A DNA stretch of 64,000 nt from Acidobacteria bacterium Ga0077534 (GCA_001464455.1 LNEI01000019.1:124001-188000); one strand, 5' to 3'; positions 9,240 through 20,813 are shown, counted from the stretch's first letter. Program-made: numbers and translations. Notes: generated from the letters alone by a model not told the origin.

Positions 9240-9312
9240 AAAAGCCCGCTAACGAGTAAGGGCGATACGATCAACGTTGGATGTATCGCCCTTGCTCGCA
9301 CGCGGGCCTTTG
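9240..9312. repeat. REP-like palindromic element, copy 2 (possible terminator of the TonB receptor gene)
   Basis: Inverted arms at 9244-9268 and 9283-9307 match at 21 of 25 positions around a 14-nt loop. The motif GCCCGCTAACGAGTAAGGGC resembles copy 1 (7240-7258). Read on the minus strand, it lies 14 nt after the stop of the receptor gene and is followed by TTTT, so it may also end that transcript. Confidence 0.7.
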
Positions 9313-9325
9313 CATCGTAGTTACC

Positions 9326-12300
9326 TTAGAAATCGAACCGGATACCCGCCCTGATCTGTCTCTGGCGATACGTTCGGGTCGGAACGAGGAAGTTCTGACG
9401 GGCCAGCAGTTGAGCGGCGGTCGGCGTTCCGTTCGGGTCGTTTCTCAGAGCCGTAAAATCGATAAATTCCGATCCATAGCTGAAAACAGCAGCGTTCAGA
9501 ATGTTGCCGAATTCCATAACCGGCCTGAAGCGAAAACGCTCTTTATATTTGAATTCGCGAGTGACGCTCAGGTCAAAAGTATAAAAGCTCGGTCCTGTGC
9601 CGGAGTTTCGCGGAAGGTTGCCACTCTTTGCTCCGATCGGCTGGAGAGCGAATTGCGAGATCAGTGCCGTCGGAACCGGCGAACCGGGCTTACGGAACTT
9701 GATATCGGCGAGATTTCCTGTAAACAGCAGGCGGTCTGTGCTTACGTCATCAAGATTACGATCTGTGCCGCCGGCACCGAGATTGAATGGAGCCGAGCTG
9801 CCGTATCGGAACAGCGGAGAGAACTTCAGTTTGCCGAGCCACCATGGAGAATCGAACGTGCCAGACAAAGCAAAGCGATGACGACGATCCTGCAGATTTC
9901 TCGCCCATTCACGATCAAAATCCGCATTGATCTCAGCATTTGAGGTATTGTTCAGGCCGTCGTCCCTGGTGCTCGACAGCGTGTAAGCCATACGGAACGA
10001 TGCCCCAAAACCCTGGCCGAGTTTCCTATAACGGCTGCGGAGCTCGAGGATGAGGCCCTGATAATGGGCGTTACCGATCGAGGCGATACGCGAAGTCTCC
10101 TCAACCGTCTGATCCGGGCGGAAGCGAGCGATCGCAGCAAGTGCGATACCGATCGGGCCGCCTGTCGCATTATTATTCTGGCCGGGCACCGCAACAGCCG
10201 GAGCGGTCGAGCTGCTGTTGATGGTATTGAGATTGACGTAGCAGTTCGGGGTGGTGACACCGCAAACGGTCGTGCCGTTTGGCGTGGTATGCAGGCCGCT
10301 GCCGTCCGCAGTGTTGGTGCCTAGATAGAAGGTGTACTGTCTGCCCGGTGCTAGCGTGAACGGGTTTGCGAGGAGGTACGAAGTCCAATCGGCAAAGCCG
10401 CTAGGCAGCCGCGGGGCATTGTTGTTGTAATCGCGCCATAAATGAACCGTCTTGTTCCAGGTGTAGTTCGCCTCAAACACCCAACCTTTGATCAGCTCGC
10501 GTTCGAACCCGACATTGAACTGATAACTCTCAGGGATCTTGAGGCCTGCCTCGACCGAGCGAAGCGGATTACCAGCACTCGAAAGATTACCAACCGTAAA
10601 TCCTGTATTTGCAGTACAGGGCCCCGGCGGTGCGGCCACGCCTGCACAGGCGGCAGTAACCAAGGATCGGAGTTCGGCAGTGGATGGGTAGCTATTCGGG
10701 AAATTATTGGCAATCGCCGATAGTATCGCAACACGACGTGGGTCCGTCGCTGCCGTGCCGATCGTCGATGAATCGAATGAGACAAGTGTTCCGCCGCTAT
10801 TCTGGATCGAATCGCCGACTGTTCGCAGAAGAACTCGGTTATAGAAAATACCCGTTCCCAAACGGATCACTCCGCGGCCCGACTTAAACGGATCCCACGA
10901 AACGCCGAAACGCGGCCCGATGTTGTTTGAATCACTAACCGCAGTTTCCTTTTCATACCGAAGGCCGTAGCTCATCGTGACATTAGAGCGGGCCTGAAAT
11001 TGGTCGTTAAAAAAGACTCCGGTATAGCGATTCCTGACGTCTTGGCTCGTTCCAAAATTCTGGCGGTAACGGTTGATCTGATTCTGACCGTAGGCGAGCA
11101 CACTGCCGAAATTAAATGTTCCGGTCGCATCTCCAAGTCCAGTGACCTTTGATACGACATTCTGAATGTCGAATCCATACTTCAAGGAGTGGTTACCGAT
11201 AATGACCGTCATTGAATTTTGAACCTGCCACCTCGTTTCATTTCGTGTGTCCGCAAAATTAGATGAGGTGCTGGTGGTCGAATTACCCATGATCAGCGTA
11301 CGAACGGCGTTAACGATCGGGTCGCGATAGCTAACCAAAACTACGGGGTCGAACGGATCTGGTGCTTGAAAACTAGGCTGATATCTCGACCACTGCATGC
11401 GAAACTGATTAACGGTATTGGCGCCGAAAACGTGGTTGTCGGTAAGATTCACCGCGTCCGTGTTGATGTTTCGTGCCTGAAAGGCATTCTCCAGTCGCGA
11501 GGTAGCGTTTCCATTCGTTCTCTTGTTATTTTTACGGCCAAACTGAAACCCGACTGTAAGGTCGTTGTTCTTAAACAGGTTGTGATCGATCCTCGCGGTC
11601 AGAACGTTACTCTGATTTGGGGTGTCGTAAAGTTTTGTGTATGGCGAAATAAAACCGGCCGTGGGCGGAACAGATGTGCACGCGGTCGGACTCGCGTTGT
11701 CACAGAACTGCGTGCTACCAGTCGGCGAAGGAAGTGTATAACGGGGATTCGCTATTACCGGAAGGTAGGCATCGATGAGAGTCGTGTCAGCAAGCTTGTT
11801 GTACTCGTATGCGACCGCGAAAAAGGTCTTTTGCCTGATAATCGGACCGGAAAGCGTGAATCCGGGGTTAAGTTCCTGAAGCGGCACGCGGCTGATATTG
11901 CGGCTGTTGTTGTACCACGAGTTCGCATTCAGAGCCTCGTCACGAAAGAACATGAACCCGCGGCCACGAAAAGCGTTGCCGCCCGAACGCGTTCTGATAT
12001 TGATACGACCACCCGAAGCACGCCCGTATTCAGCCGAGAACTGATTGGCGATGACCTGCACTTCGGCGATCGACTCCAGCGAAGGCTGAAAGCGGTCACG
12101 TGACGACCGATCGTCATTATTGTCGAGGCCGTCGATCGTAATGTTGTTCGAATATGCCGTACCGCCCGAAATGGAGAAATTCCCCTGCTCAAGCGGTGCC
12201 GATGACGGGTTTGCACCACGGTCTTCTGCCAGACCGGAGGTCGAAAGCTGTTCTTCGGAAGTGCCGCCAAGAGTTAGGACCAAGTCAAGGGCATTGCGGG

Positions 12301-12769
12301 TATTGTTTGGAAGTTCTTCGATATCACGGCTCGTTATCGTTCCGCCAACTGTCGTACGGGTCGTATCAACGACAGGAGCGTCATCATCCGTCACGGTTAC
12401 CGTCTGTTCTGCAGTGACGCCCGCTGGCACGAGCGTAAAGTCCTTGCTCAAATTCTGTGCGGAAACGGTCGCGATCTCGGGGGTTTCCTGTGTCCCGAAT
12501 CCGGATGCGGCCGCCTTGACCTTATACGTACCCGGACGGAGTTTCACGAACCGATAGCGGCCTTCGTCATCGGTCGTGACGTTTCGCGATTCCCGGGTTT
12601 CGACTAGGGTTGCCGTTACGGTCGCACCGACGACCGCCTGTCCATTCGCATCAACCACGCGCCCAGAAATGGTTACATCGTCGAGGTCTTGCCCGATCAC
12701 AACAAAAGAGGCCGCGACGACAAAGAGGACAACTACAGAAACGCGCGATAACATTCTTGAAAACATCAA
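9326..12769 (-). CDS. Oar-like TonB-dependent outer-membrane receptor with carboxypeptidase-regulatory domain
   Basis: 1147 residues. A signal peptide (residues 1-27, ending near VIGQ) is followed by a carboxypeptidase regulatory-like (CarboxypepD_reg) domain, about 30-115, with ISGRVVDANGQAVVGATVTA. The plug domain comes next, with ITSRDIEELPNNTRNALDLV and NNITIDGLDNNDDRSS and the characteristic AEYGRASGGRINIRTRSG. A long beta-barrel then ends in RQRQIRAGIRFDF, with the terminal Phe of outer-membrane barrels. Acidobacteriota carry many such receptors for uptake of polymers or peptides; the ligand cannot be told. ATG 12766 is an equally good start. It is downstream of hspR on the same strand but 125 nt away, so it is probably separately transcribed. 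Confidence 0.92.
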   Translation of the reverse strand: MMFSRMLSRVSVVVLFVVAASFVVIGQDLDDVTISGRVVDANGQAVVGATVTATLVETRESRNVTTDDEGRYRFVKLRPGTYKVKAAASGFGTQETPEIATVSAQNLSKDFTLVPAGVTAEQTVTVTDDDAPVVDTTRTTVGGTITSRDIEELPNNTRNALDLVLTLGGTSEEQLSTSGLAEDRGANPSSAPLEQGNFSISGGTAYSNNITIDGLDNNDDRSSRDRFQPSLESIAEVQVIANQFSAEYGRASGGRINIRTRSGGNAFRGRGFMFFRDEALNANSWYNNSRNISRVPLQELNPGFTLSGPIIRQKTFFAVAYEYNKLADTTLIDAYLPVIANPRYTLPSPTGSTQFCDNASPTACTSVPPTAGFISPYTKLYDTPNQSNVLTARIDHNLFKNNDLTVGFQFGRKNNKRTNGNATSRLENAFQARNINTDAVNLTDNHVFGANTVNQFRMQWSRYQPSFQAPDPFDPVVLVSYRDPIVNAVRTLIMGNSTTSTSSNFADTRNETRWQVQNSMTVIIGNHSLKYGFDIQNVVSKVTGLGDATGTFNFGSVLAYGQNQINRYRQNFGTSQDVRNRYTGVFFNDQFQARSNVTMSYGLRYEKETAVSDSNNIGPRFGVSWDPFKSGRGVIRLGTGIFYNRVLLRTVGDSIQNSGGTLVSFDSSTIGTAATDPRRVAILSAIANNFPNSYPSTAELRSLVTAACAGVAAPPGPCTANTGFTVGNLSSAGNPLRSVEAGLKIPESYQFNVGFERELIKGWVFEANYTWNKTVHLWRDYNNNAPRLPSGFADWTSYLLANPFTLAPGRQYTFYLGTNTADGSGLHTTPNGTTVCGVTTPNCYVNLNTINSSSTAPAVAVPGQNNNATGGPIGIALAAIARFRPDQTVEETSRIASIGNAHYQGLILELRSRYRKLGQGFGASFRMAYTLSSTRDDGLNNTSNAEINADFDREWARNLQDRRHRFALSGTFDSPWWLGKLKFSPLFRYGSSAPFNLGAGGTDRNLDDVSTDRLLFTGNLADIKFRKPGSPVPTALISQFALQPIGAKSGNLPRNSGTGPSFYTFDLSVTREFKYKERFRFRPVMEFGNILNAAVFSYGSEFIDFTALRNDPNGTPTAAQLLARQNFLVPTRTYRQRQIRAGIRFDF

Positions 12770-12894
12770 ATACTCCTACAAATACGTATCTCCGAATCCA
12801 AGAATCCTATCCCAAAACGGGCCTGAAATCAACGTTATGGCTGGTGTAATTAAGAAAGGTGAAAGATGGGGGGCGGGTAGAAATGCGGCGAGCA

Positions 12895-13293
<399 letters not shown>

Positions 13294-13328
13294 CTACTTT
13301 TCGCAAAATTTCGAGGTTGGGAAGTTAC

Positions 13329-13368
13329 GAAGTTCGCAATGTATCCGCCATTCAGCATTCGGAACTTC
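13329..13368 (-). repeat. Inverted repeat between dnaJ and hspR
   Basis: GAAGTTCGCAATG (13329-13341) and CATTCGGAACTTC (13356-13368) are inverted copies with two mismatches, with a 14-nt loop. It sits in the 97-bp dnaJ-hspR gap and has no T-run after it on the minus strand. It may modulate stability or partial read-through into hspR. Confidence 0.5.
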
Positions 13369-13390
13369 GAAACATCGCAACTCTCGCAAC

Positions 13391-14560
13391 TTACTCCAGT
13401 CCCATTACCTTTCGTGGGTTTTCGGGATTCAATTTCTCAAACTGCCTCAATAACTCCTTCGTTTCTTCCGACAAAACTCTTGGTAAAGCTATCTTGACCT
13501 CGATAAACTGATCACCGCGGAGGCTCGGGTTGCGGAGGCTGGGGAACCCGCGTTCGCGAAGTCGGAACTTCTGGCCAGATTCGGTTCCGGGTGGAACTTT
13601 GAGCTGAGCCTTGCCTTCGACCGTCGGCACTTCGATCTTGGTCCCAAGCGATGCCTCCGGAACGGTTATCGGTACGGTGACGTAAACGTTATCGCCCTTT
13701 CTGGTCAGAAACGGATGCTTTCCGACGTTTGTCAGAATGAACAGGTCGCCGGGTTCGGCACCTAACCGTCCGCCGTGGCCCTTCTTCGGCACTCGTACAC
13801 GCGAACCGGTATCGACACCCGCGGGTATTTTGATCTTTACCTGCTCGCTCTTCGGCGTTACGCCCTTTCCGTTGCACAGCGAACACGGCTGGCGGCGGCG
13901 TCCGGTCCCTTCGCAGTCGCCGCATGGCTGCGAAAACTGAAGACGCCCGCCCGATTTCATTACCTGGCCGCTTCCTTTACAGGTCGGACACTGCACTACA
14001 GGTCCGCCTGTATCGCCCGCTCCCTGACAACGCGAACATTGTTCGCTGCGGTTAACGGTGATGTTCGTAGTTAGGCCGGTGAATGCCTCTTCAAAACTTA
14101 GAGCCAGCGGGATCTCAATATCCCGTCCCTTCTTCGGCAGAGGTCGCGGCGGTTCGGGCTGAGCGCTTCGCGAAGCCCCGCCGCCGCTTCCGCCAAAAAG
14201 GTCGGAAAATATATCACGAAAGCTTGATCCTGAAGACTGCGAACTCGAAAAATCAAACCCTGAAAAATCAAATCCTCCCGCCGGCCCAGCACCACCTCCG
14301 GCACCCGATGTTCCGAACGGCGAATCGGGATCGAGATTCTCGGCATAATACCCAAACCGGTCAAAAACCTTCCGCTTCTTATCGTCTGACAAAACGTCGT
14401 AAGCTTCCTGGACCTCTTTGAATTTGTCCTCAGAAACCTTGTCGTTCGGGTTCACGTCCGGATGATGCTTACGCGCAAGCCGCCGATAGGCCTTCTTGAT
14501 CTCATCAGCCTTCGCATCTTTCTTGACGCCGAGTATGTTGTAATAATCCTTTTTTGCCAT
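13391..14560 (-). CDS. dnaJ: Chaperone DnaJ (Hsp40)
   Basis: 389 residues. The J-domain at the N-terminus has the HPD motif ([15 protein letters not shown]). A Gly/Phe/Ser-rich region follows (about residues 80-130). A zinc-finger region then has four CxxCxGxG-type repeats: [24 protein letters not shown] and CSLCNGKG. The C-terminal substrate-binding beta domains follow ([11 protein letters not shown]). It stimulates DnaK ATPase and delivers unfolded clients. It is 77 nt downstream of dnaK, and the gap holds a perfect hairpin. Confidence 0.97.
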   Translation of the reverse strand: MAKKDYYNILGVKKDAKADEIKKAYRRLARKHHPDVNPNDKVSEDKFKEVQEAYDVLSDDKKRKVFDRFGYYAENLDPDSPFGTSGAGGGAGPAGGFDFSGFDFSSSQSSGSSFRDIFSDLFGGSGGGASRSAQPEPPRPLPKKGRDIEIPLALSFEEAFTGLTTNITVNRSEQCSRCQGAGDTGGPVVQCPTCKGSGQVMKSGGRLQFSQPCGDCEGTGRRRQPCSLCNGKGVTPKSEQVKIKIPAGVDTGSRVRVPKKGHGGRLGAEPGDLFILTNVGKHPFLTRKGDNVYVTVPITVPEASLGTKIEVPTVEGKAQLKVPPGTESGQKFRLRERGFPSLRNPSLRGDQFIEVKIALPRVLSEETKELLRQFEKLNPENPRKVMGLE

Positions 14561-14578
14561 TCAAATAGGGGCAAGTTT

Positions 14579-14620
14579 AAGGGACAAGGGAAAAGACAGC
14601 AAGCTAATCCCTTGTCCCTT
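14579..14620 (-). repeat. Perfect 13-bp hairpin between dnaK and dnaJ
   Basis: AAGGGACAAGGGA (14579-14591) and TCCCTTGTCCCTT (14608-14620) are exact inverted copies around a 16-nt loop. On the minus strand it lies between the dnaK stop and the dnaJ start and is followed by AAACTTG rather than a T-run. It looks like an intercistronic processing or stability element rather than a terminator. Confidence 0.8.
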
Positions 14621-14637
14621 GATCGCTAACCGATCAC

Positions 14638-16575
14638 TTACTTCTTCTCTTCTTCCACGTCGACGTATTCGGCGTCGATCACGTCGCCTTCATCGGCGGC
14701 TGTGGTCGAACCACTGTCGCCGCTGGCGGACGCGGATGAAGCCTGTTCCGTCGTTTCGGCATCACCACCCGTCGCCGCTGTCTGGCTGTAAAGAACCTCA
14801 GCCAACTTGTGCGACGCCGTCTGAAGCCGTTCGAACGAGTTGTTCATCGCATCGACGTCCTCTCCGACGAGGGCGGCCTTCGATTCAGAAATTGCCGTTT
14901 CGAGCTCTGCCGAGGCCGTGGCATCGAGTTTGTCCTTGTTTTCCGACAAGGTCTTTTCGACGCTGTAAACCAATCCGTCCAGACGATTTCTCGCCTCGAT
15001 CGCGGCTTTTTTCTTTTCATCTTCGCCTGCGTGAGCTTCGGCGTCCTTCATCATGCGGTCGATCTCGTCTTTCGACAGGCCGCTGGAAGCGGTGATCGTG
15101 ATCTTCTGCTCACGACCCGTGCCGACGTCTTTCGCCGAAACATTAACGATACCGTTCGCATCAATGTCAAAGGTCACCTCGACCTGCGGAACGCCACGAG
15201 GTGCCGGCGGAATGCCAACCAAGTGGAATTTGCCAAGGGTCTTATTATCGCCAGCCATCGGACGTTCACCCTGAAGCACGTGAACCTCGACCGAAGTCTG
15301 ATTGTCCGAAGCGGTCGAGAAGATCTCGCTTTTACGCGTCGGGATCGTCGTATTCTTCTGGATCATCGGCGTTGCTACACCGCCAAAGGTCTCGATTCCG
15401 AGCGTCAAAGGCGTCACGTCGAGCAGCAGAATGTCTGTCTTCTCACCACCCAAAACACCGGCCTGAACCGCAGCTCCGAGAGCGACGACCTCATCAGGAT
15501 TTACCGATTTATTCGGCTCTTTGCCAAAGAATTCCTTGACCATTTCCTGGACCTTAGGAATACGCGTCGAACCGCCGACCAGAACTATCTCCTCGATATC
15601 TTTCGCGGTCAATCCGGCATCTTTGATCGCCTGTTCGACCGGCGGCATCAAGCGTTTGAGAACTGGCTCAACAAGCTGTTCGAATTTCGAACGCGTAAGC
15701 TTCATCACCAAATGCTTCGGTCCCGAAGCGTCCGCCGTGATGAACGGTAGATTGATCTCCGTTTCCATCGCCGACGAAAGCTCGACCTTGGCCTTTTCAC
15801 CAGCTTCTTTCAGACGCTGAAGGGCCATTTTGTCATTATGCAGATCGATCCCCTGATCTTTTTTGAACTCGTCAATGATCCAACTAACTAGGATCTCATC
15901 CACGTCATCACCACCGAGGTGCGTGTCGCCGTTGGTCGATTTCACCTCGACAACGCCTTCGCCAACCTCGAGGACCGAGATATCAAAAGTACCGCCGCCA
16001 AAGTCGAAAACCGCTATAACTTCATCTTTTTTCTTGTCCAGACCGTATGCCAAAGCGGCTGCGGTCGGCTCGTTGACGATACGCAACACCTCAAGGCCAG
16101 CGATCTTGCCGGCGTCCTTGGTCGCCTGACGCTGTGCGTCGTTGAAATAAGCAGGCACCGTAATAACCGCCTTATCTACCTTCGAGCCAAGATAGTCCTC
16201 GGCCGATTGCTTCAATTTCTGAAGCACCATCGCTGCGATCTCCGGTGGCGAAAATTGCTTCCCTTCGGCGGCTATCTGCACGTCCCCGTTACCGGCCTTT
16301 TCGACCTTGTACGGAACCTGCTTGATCTCGCCGCCGACCTCTTCAAACTTTCGGCCCATGAAACGCTTGATCGAATAAAGCGTATTCTCCGGATTGGTCA
16401 CGGCCTGACGCTTGGCGACCTGGCCGACCAGACGATTGCCGTCTTTTGTAAATGCTACAACAGAGGGAGTTGTGCGTCCGCCCTCACTATTTGTGATAAC
16501 AACGGGTTCGCCCCCCTCCATCACTGCAACGACCGAGTTGGTCGTGCCCAGATCGATTCCAATGATCTTGCTCAT
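14638..16575 (-). CDS. dnaK: Chaperone DnaK (Hsp70)
   Basis: 645 residues from ATG 16575, giving the classic start [18 protein letters not shown] with GGGAG about 10 nt upstream. An ATG 54 nt further upstream adds a non-conserved tail. The ATPase domain shows the phosphate-1 loop, [35 protein letters not shown] and [13 protein letters not shown]. The substrate domain contains [14 protein letters not shown]. The C-terminus ends acidic, [12 protein letters not shown]. It is the first gene of the operon and is preceded by a promoter overlapped by an HspR site. Confidence 0.98.
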   Translation of the reverse strand: MSKIIGIDLGTTNSVVAVMEGGEPVVITNSEGGRTTPSVVAFTKDGNRLVGQVAKRQAVTNPENTLYSIKRFMGRKFEEVGGEIKQVPYKVEKAGNGDVQIAAEGKQFSPPEIAAMVLQKLKQSAEDYLGSKVDKAVITVPAYFNDAQRQATKDAGKIAGLEVLRIVNEPTAAALAYGLDKKKDEVIAVFDFGGGTFDISVLEVGEGVVEVKSTNGDTHLGGDDVDEILVSWIIDEFKKDQGIDLHNDKMALQRLKEAGEKAKVELSSAMETEINLPFITADASGPKHLVMKLTRSKFEQLVEPVLKRLMPPVEQAIKDAGLTAKDIEEIVLVGGSTRIPKVQEMVKEFFGKEPNKSVNPDEVVALGAAVQAGVLGGEKTDILLLDVTPLTLGIETFGGVATPMIQKNTTIPTRKSEIFSTASDNQTSVEVHVLQGERPMAGDNKTLGKFHLVGIPPAPRGVPQVEVTFDIDANGIVNVSAKDVGTGREQKITITASSGLSKDEIDRMMKDAEAHAGEDEKKKAAIEARNRLDGLVYSVEKTLSENKDKLDATASAELETAISESKAALVGEDVDAMNNSFERLQTASHKLAEVLYSQTAATGGDAETTEQASSASASGDSGSTTAADEGDVIDAEYVDVEEEKK

Positions 16576-16646
16576 AAAAATTATTCTCCCAAAACTATTA
16601 TTGCCACTGCTCAGTATAAAAATACACACTTATTGAGCATGCAAGG

Positions 16647-16676
16647 ATGATAATACTTGAGTGTATCATTGTCAAG
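16647..16676 (-). promoter_or_regulatory. dnaK promoter with embedded HAIR (HspR) operator
   Basis: On the minus strand, TTGACA (16675-16670) and TATCAT (16652-16647) are spaced by 17 nt, a near-ideal sigma70 promoter. Between and overlapping them is CTTGACA-N7-ACTCAAG (16676-16656). This matches the HAIR consensus CTTGAGT-N7-ACTCAAG at 12 of 14 positions. HspR bound here would block the -35 and spacer. The hspR gene at the end of the operon supports the call. The leader is about 65 nt. Confidence 0.82.
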
Positions 16677-16754
16677 TTTATTTTATACTGAGTTGTCTGT
16701 TTAGTCAGCGTCCTGATAAGTCGATACTTTGGAATCGGAACGATCAAGTGGAAC

Positions 16755-16781
16755 AAAAAACCTCCAGCCGAAACTGGAGGT
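16755..16781 (-). terminator. Rho-independent terminator after the TonB-like gene
   Basis: On the minus strand, CCTCCAG-TTTCGG-CTGGAGG (16780-16761) is a perfect 7-bp stem with a 6-nt loop, directly followed by TTTTTT (16760-16755). It is placed 30 nt after the stop of the gene at 16811-18163 and insulates dnaK from read-through. Confidence 0.93.
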
Positions 16782-16810
16782 CATCGAAAAGAAAGGTATC
16801 AGACTTACTT

Positions 16811-18163
16811 CTACAACGAAAAGTTAAAGTTCACAAAACCGGTGGCCTTGACCGGCTGGCCGTCTCGGGTGAATGGGCGGAATTTCCATTTCCTGATGGC
16901 ATCTTTGGCCGCTCCCTGCAGCATCATCGGGCCGCTGAGTTTCTGCACCTCGGCAACCGAGCCGCTTTCGTCAACCGTAACTTCGACGGTCACAACGCCG
17001 GTCGTTCTGGCAACTTTGGCGGCCGACGGGTATATAGGACGCGTCTGATTCGTCGCAAAACCGATGAGCGAACCAACGGCGAGCGGCGAAGTGTCCTTCG
17101 CGGTTTCCGGCTGGTCGGCCGGTTTCGGACCTTCGTCCTTCGGCTCTTCAGTCGCGGTCTCTGCCTTTTTTGTCTGTACCGGCTCGGTGGGAGCCTGCGC
17201 CGTCGGAACATAAACTGGCTTGTCCACCTGCGCCACGGTATTTTCGAGCGGCTTGTTGCCGATTACCTTGACCTCTCGCTCTCTCGTCGGAGGCGGAACG
17301 GCTGCAGTCGGGATTATGACAGACTGATTTACGACAGACTGCATTGGGGGTGGCGGCGGAACGTTCTGGGCGACCGGCTCAGTAGCAACGGTCGTGGTAG
17401 TGATGACAGAGGCGATGTTGGTTTCGGCCGCAGAACTGGTCACAACGCTTTGCGATCTCGCCATTTTCTCGCGCGTGTCCGCTACCTCATCTTTCCAACG
17501 CCGGGCATCGTAGCTGTCACGGGCGATCATGCCGCGAGAATTGCTCGCTTCCTCTAGCATCGCCATTGCGTCGGCAGCCTTGCTCTTGTCCGTGCCGATA
17601 TCTTTAGCTTGCGTGATAACGAGTTCGAGTGTTTCGCGCATCTTTTCGAGATCGTTGAGGGCTTCGAGAGGCAGCGTGCGGTCCGAAACGTTCAGGCCCA
17701 GCGCGTTGTAACGCTCGACGCGGCTGCGGGCACCCTTGACGATCTGACCGGCAACGGCCGCGTATGTGGTTGCTGCGTTTACCTTATTGGTTTTCTGCGC
17801 GGCGTAAAACTCGTTGAGCAGGTCCTGCGCGCGTTTGAAATCGCCCTGTTCGAGATAGCTGTTCATCAACAGAACGTTCACCACGCCCTGAACGGCCGCA
17901 TCGGATGATTCCTTGCGGATGTTTTCAAGCTCAAAAATGGCGGCGTTGTAATTGCGAACTGCTATGAAAGCTTTCGATTTCGAGATGCGATCCCGCATGA
18001 TGTCACCCGACGAAGGCGGGCCCATTTGCGGAGTTGTGGCCGTTGCGGCGGTGGTAGAAGGCGGCGGTGGTACAACCTGAGCTATGGAATCAAACGAATT
18101 TAATCCCGTGAAAATCAAAAAACCAAAGACGGAAGTGCGAAACCTCCTGACATTTAACGGCAT
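16811..18163 (-). CDS. TonB-family energy-transducer-like protein with N-terminal repeat domain
   Basis: 450 residues. A signal/anchor stretch (residues 8-28) is followed by a helical region with TPR-like character (about 55-200, AVRNYNAAIFELENIRKES, LMNSYLEQGDFKRAQDLLNE). A Pro/Val-rich spacer (VPPPPPMQSVV, VPPPTREREV, then a KAETATEEPKDE charged stretch) leads to a C-terminal TonB domain (about 360-450). That domain has RPIYPSAAKVARTTGVVTVEVTVDESG and RKWKFRPFTRDGQPVKATGFVNFNF. TonB couples inner-membrane energy to outer-membrane receptors; here it may serve receptors such as 9326-12769. No exbBD lie nearby, so a non-transport role is possible. Confidence 0.85.
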   Translation of the reverse strand: MPLNVRRFRTSVFGFLIFTGLNSFDSIAQVVPPPPSTTAATATTPQMGPPSSGDIMRDRISKSKAFIAVRNYNAAIFELENIRKESSDAAVQGVVNVLLMNSYLEQGDFKRAQDLLNEFYAAQKTNKVNAATTYAAVAGQIVKGARSRVERYNALGLNVSDRTLPLEALNDLEKMRETLELVITQAKDIGTDKSKAADAMAMLEEASNSRGMIARDSYDARRWKDEVADTREKMARSQSVVTSSAAETNIASVITTTTVATEPVAQNVPPPPPMQSVVNQSVIIPTAAVPPPTREREVKVIGNKPLENTVAQVDKPVYVPTAQAPTEPVQTKKAETATEEPKDEGPKPADQPETAKDTSPLAVGSLIGFATNQTRPIYPSAAKVARTTGVVTVEVTVDESGSVAEVQKLSGPMMLQGAAKDAIRKWKFRPFTRDGQPVKATGFVNFNFSL

Positions 18164-18261
18164 TTATAGTCCCCCTTTCTTGACTTAAATTTTCCGTAAA
18201 GGCCAAGCGAACAAATCGACGTGAAGGCTCACTTATATGACCAAAACATGCAATCAACCGG

Positions 18262-18299
18262 AAAAAATCAAAGTGGCGGGCCTCTTTCCAAGCCCGCAC
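18262..18299 (-). terminator. Terminator of the nucleoside-salvage operon
   Basis: On the minus strand, GTGCGGGC (18299-18292), the loop TTGGAAAGAG and GCCCGCCAC form a strong GC stem with one bulge. It is followed by TTTGATTTTTT (18272-18262). It begins 4 nt after the amidohydrolase stop at 18304. The GCCCGCAC arm resembles the palindromes at 7240 and 9244, possibly by chance. Confidence 0.85.
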
Positions 18300-18303
18300 A
18301 AAA

Positions 18304-19719
<1,416 letters not shown>

Positions 19720-19775
19720 GGCTGAAACTGCAAACGGACCCAACAAACATCGAACTCTTTTCGTGGGCCCCAGAA

Positions 19776-20174
19776 CTATTTCAAAAACTTAGAATCAAAT
19801 GCCCTCGGCAACAGTTCGCTCATCCTTATTATCTCACTTTTCCCCTCCAAATTGGAGAGGATCACGGGTACGTCACCGCAGAATTCCCAGATGATCTGGC
19901 GGCAAACTCCGCAGGGTGGTGTGAGGTCTTCGGTGTCGACGACGACGGCTATTTGCTTGAAGCGTTTTTCGCCACAGGAAATCCCTTTCCAGATGGCAAC
20001 GCGTTCGGCGCAGACGGTCAGGCCGTAGCTGGCGCTCTCGACGTTGCAGCCGATGTAGATGTCGCCGCTCTCGCCCTCGACGGCGGCTCCGACCTGAAAA
20101 TTGGAATATGGTGCGTATGCACGCTCGCGGGCCATTGTGGCCGCTTCTATGAGTTTATTTTCGCTTTCCTGCAT
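19776..20174 (-). CDS. cdd: Cytidine deaminase
   Basis: 132 residues, the standard size of the homotetrameric enzyme that turns cytidine and deoxycytidine into uridine forms. Zinc-site motifs: CNVESASYGLTVCAERVAIW (Cys-Ala-Glu with the catalytic Glu) and PPCGVCRQIIWEFC (two Cys ligands). The N-terminal YAPYSNFQVGAAVEG is the substrate loop. It follows udk by 3 nt, which couples deamination with uridine phosphorylation. Confidence 0.97.
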   Translation of the reverse strand: MQESENKLIEAATMARERAYAPYSNFQVGAAVEGESGDIYIGCNVESASYGLTVCAERVAIWKGISCGEKRFKQIAVVVDTEDLTPPCGVCRQIIWEFCGDVPVILSNLEGKSEIIRMSELLPRAFDSKFLK

Positions 20175-20177
20175 TAA

Positions 20178-20804
20178 TTATTCGGCGGCGTTTACTTCTT
20201 CGCTCAGTTTCTCGCGGACCATGCTGCAAAGAAACTCGATCCCGATCTCCTGCTGGCCGCCCTCGGGGATGATGATGTCTGCATGACGTTTCGAAGGCTC
20301 GACGAACTCCTGATGCATCGGCCTCACACTCCTAAAGTACTGAGCTATGACCGAGTCCGTCGTACGCCCGCGTTCTGCGATGTCACGCTGGAGCCGTCGG
20401 ATGAAACGGATGTCATCCGGCGTGTCGACGTAAACCCTGACATCAAGCAGATCAAGCACACGCGGCTCAGCAAATATCAATATCCCTTCGACGATCACTA
20501 CCGGTTTTGGTTCGATCGTTTCGATATTGTTACTTCGTGTGTGCGTCTTAAAATCGTACAACGGCATTTCGACCTTAAGACCCTGTTTTAGTCGCAGAAG
20601 GTGATTTACAAGCATGTCGCTGTCGATCGAATCGGGGTGGTCGAAATTTGCCTGATGCCGCTCATCCAGCGGCATGTCGGCGAGGTTTCGGTAGTACGAA
20701 TCCTGCTCGACCAGCACGACCTTCTCCGCCCCAACCGCGCCAACGATCGCACGAGCAATAGTCGTCTTTCCCGAACCAGTTCCACCGCAAATTCCAATGA
20801 TCAT
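20178..20804 (-). CDS. udk: Uridine kinase
   Basis: 208 residues. The P-loop GICGGTGSGKTTIARAIV is at residues 4-21. The uridine-binding segment YYRNLADMPLDERHQANFDHP, the conserved PLYDFKTHTRS, the VIVEGILIF strand and the RDIAERGRTTDSVIAQY lid are all present. It phosphorylates uridine and cytidine to the monophosphates. It lies 9 nt after an unknown gene and 3 nt before cdd. Confidence 0.96.
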   Translation of the reverse strand: MIIGICGGTGSGKTTIARAIVGAVGAEKVVLVEQDSYYRNLADMPLDERHQANFDHPDSIDSDMLVNHLLRLKQGLKVEMPLYDFKTHTRSNNIETIEPKPVVIVEGILIFAEPRVLDLLDVRVYVDTPDDIRFIRRLQRDIAERGRTTDSVIAQYFRSVRPMHQEFVEPSKRHADIIIPEGGQQEIGIEFLCSMVREKLSEEVNAAE

Positions 20805-20813
20805 AATATCCAG

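Noticed and set aside
14809-15750. 313-codon plus-strand open frame
   Set aside because: It is antisense to dnaK. Long antisense frames over dnaK are a known artefact of its codon usage.
16661-17557. 298-codon plus-strand open frame
   Set aside because: It runs over the dnaK promoter and antisense to the TonB-like gene, and is strongly Arg/Gly-rich without family motifs.
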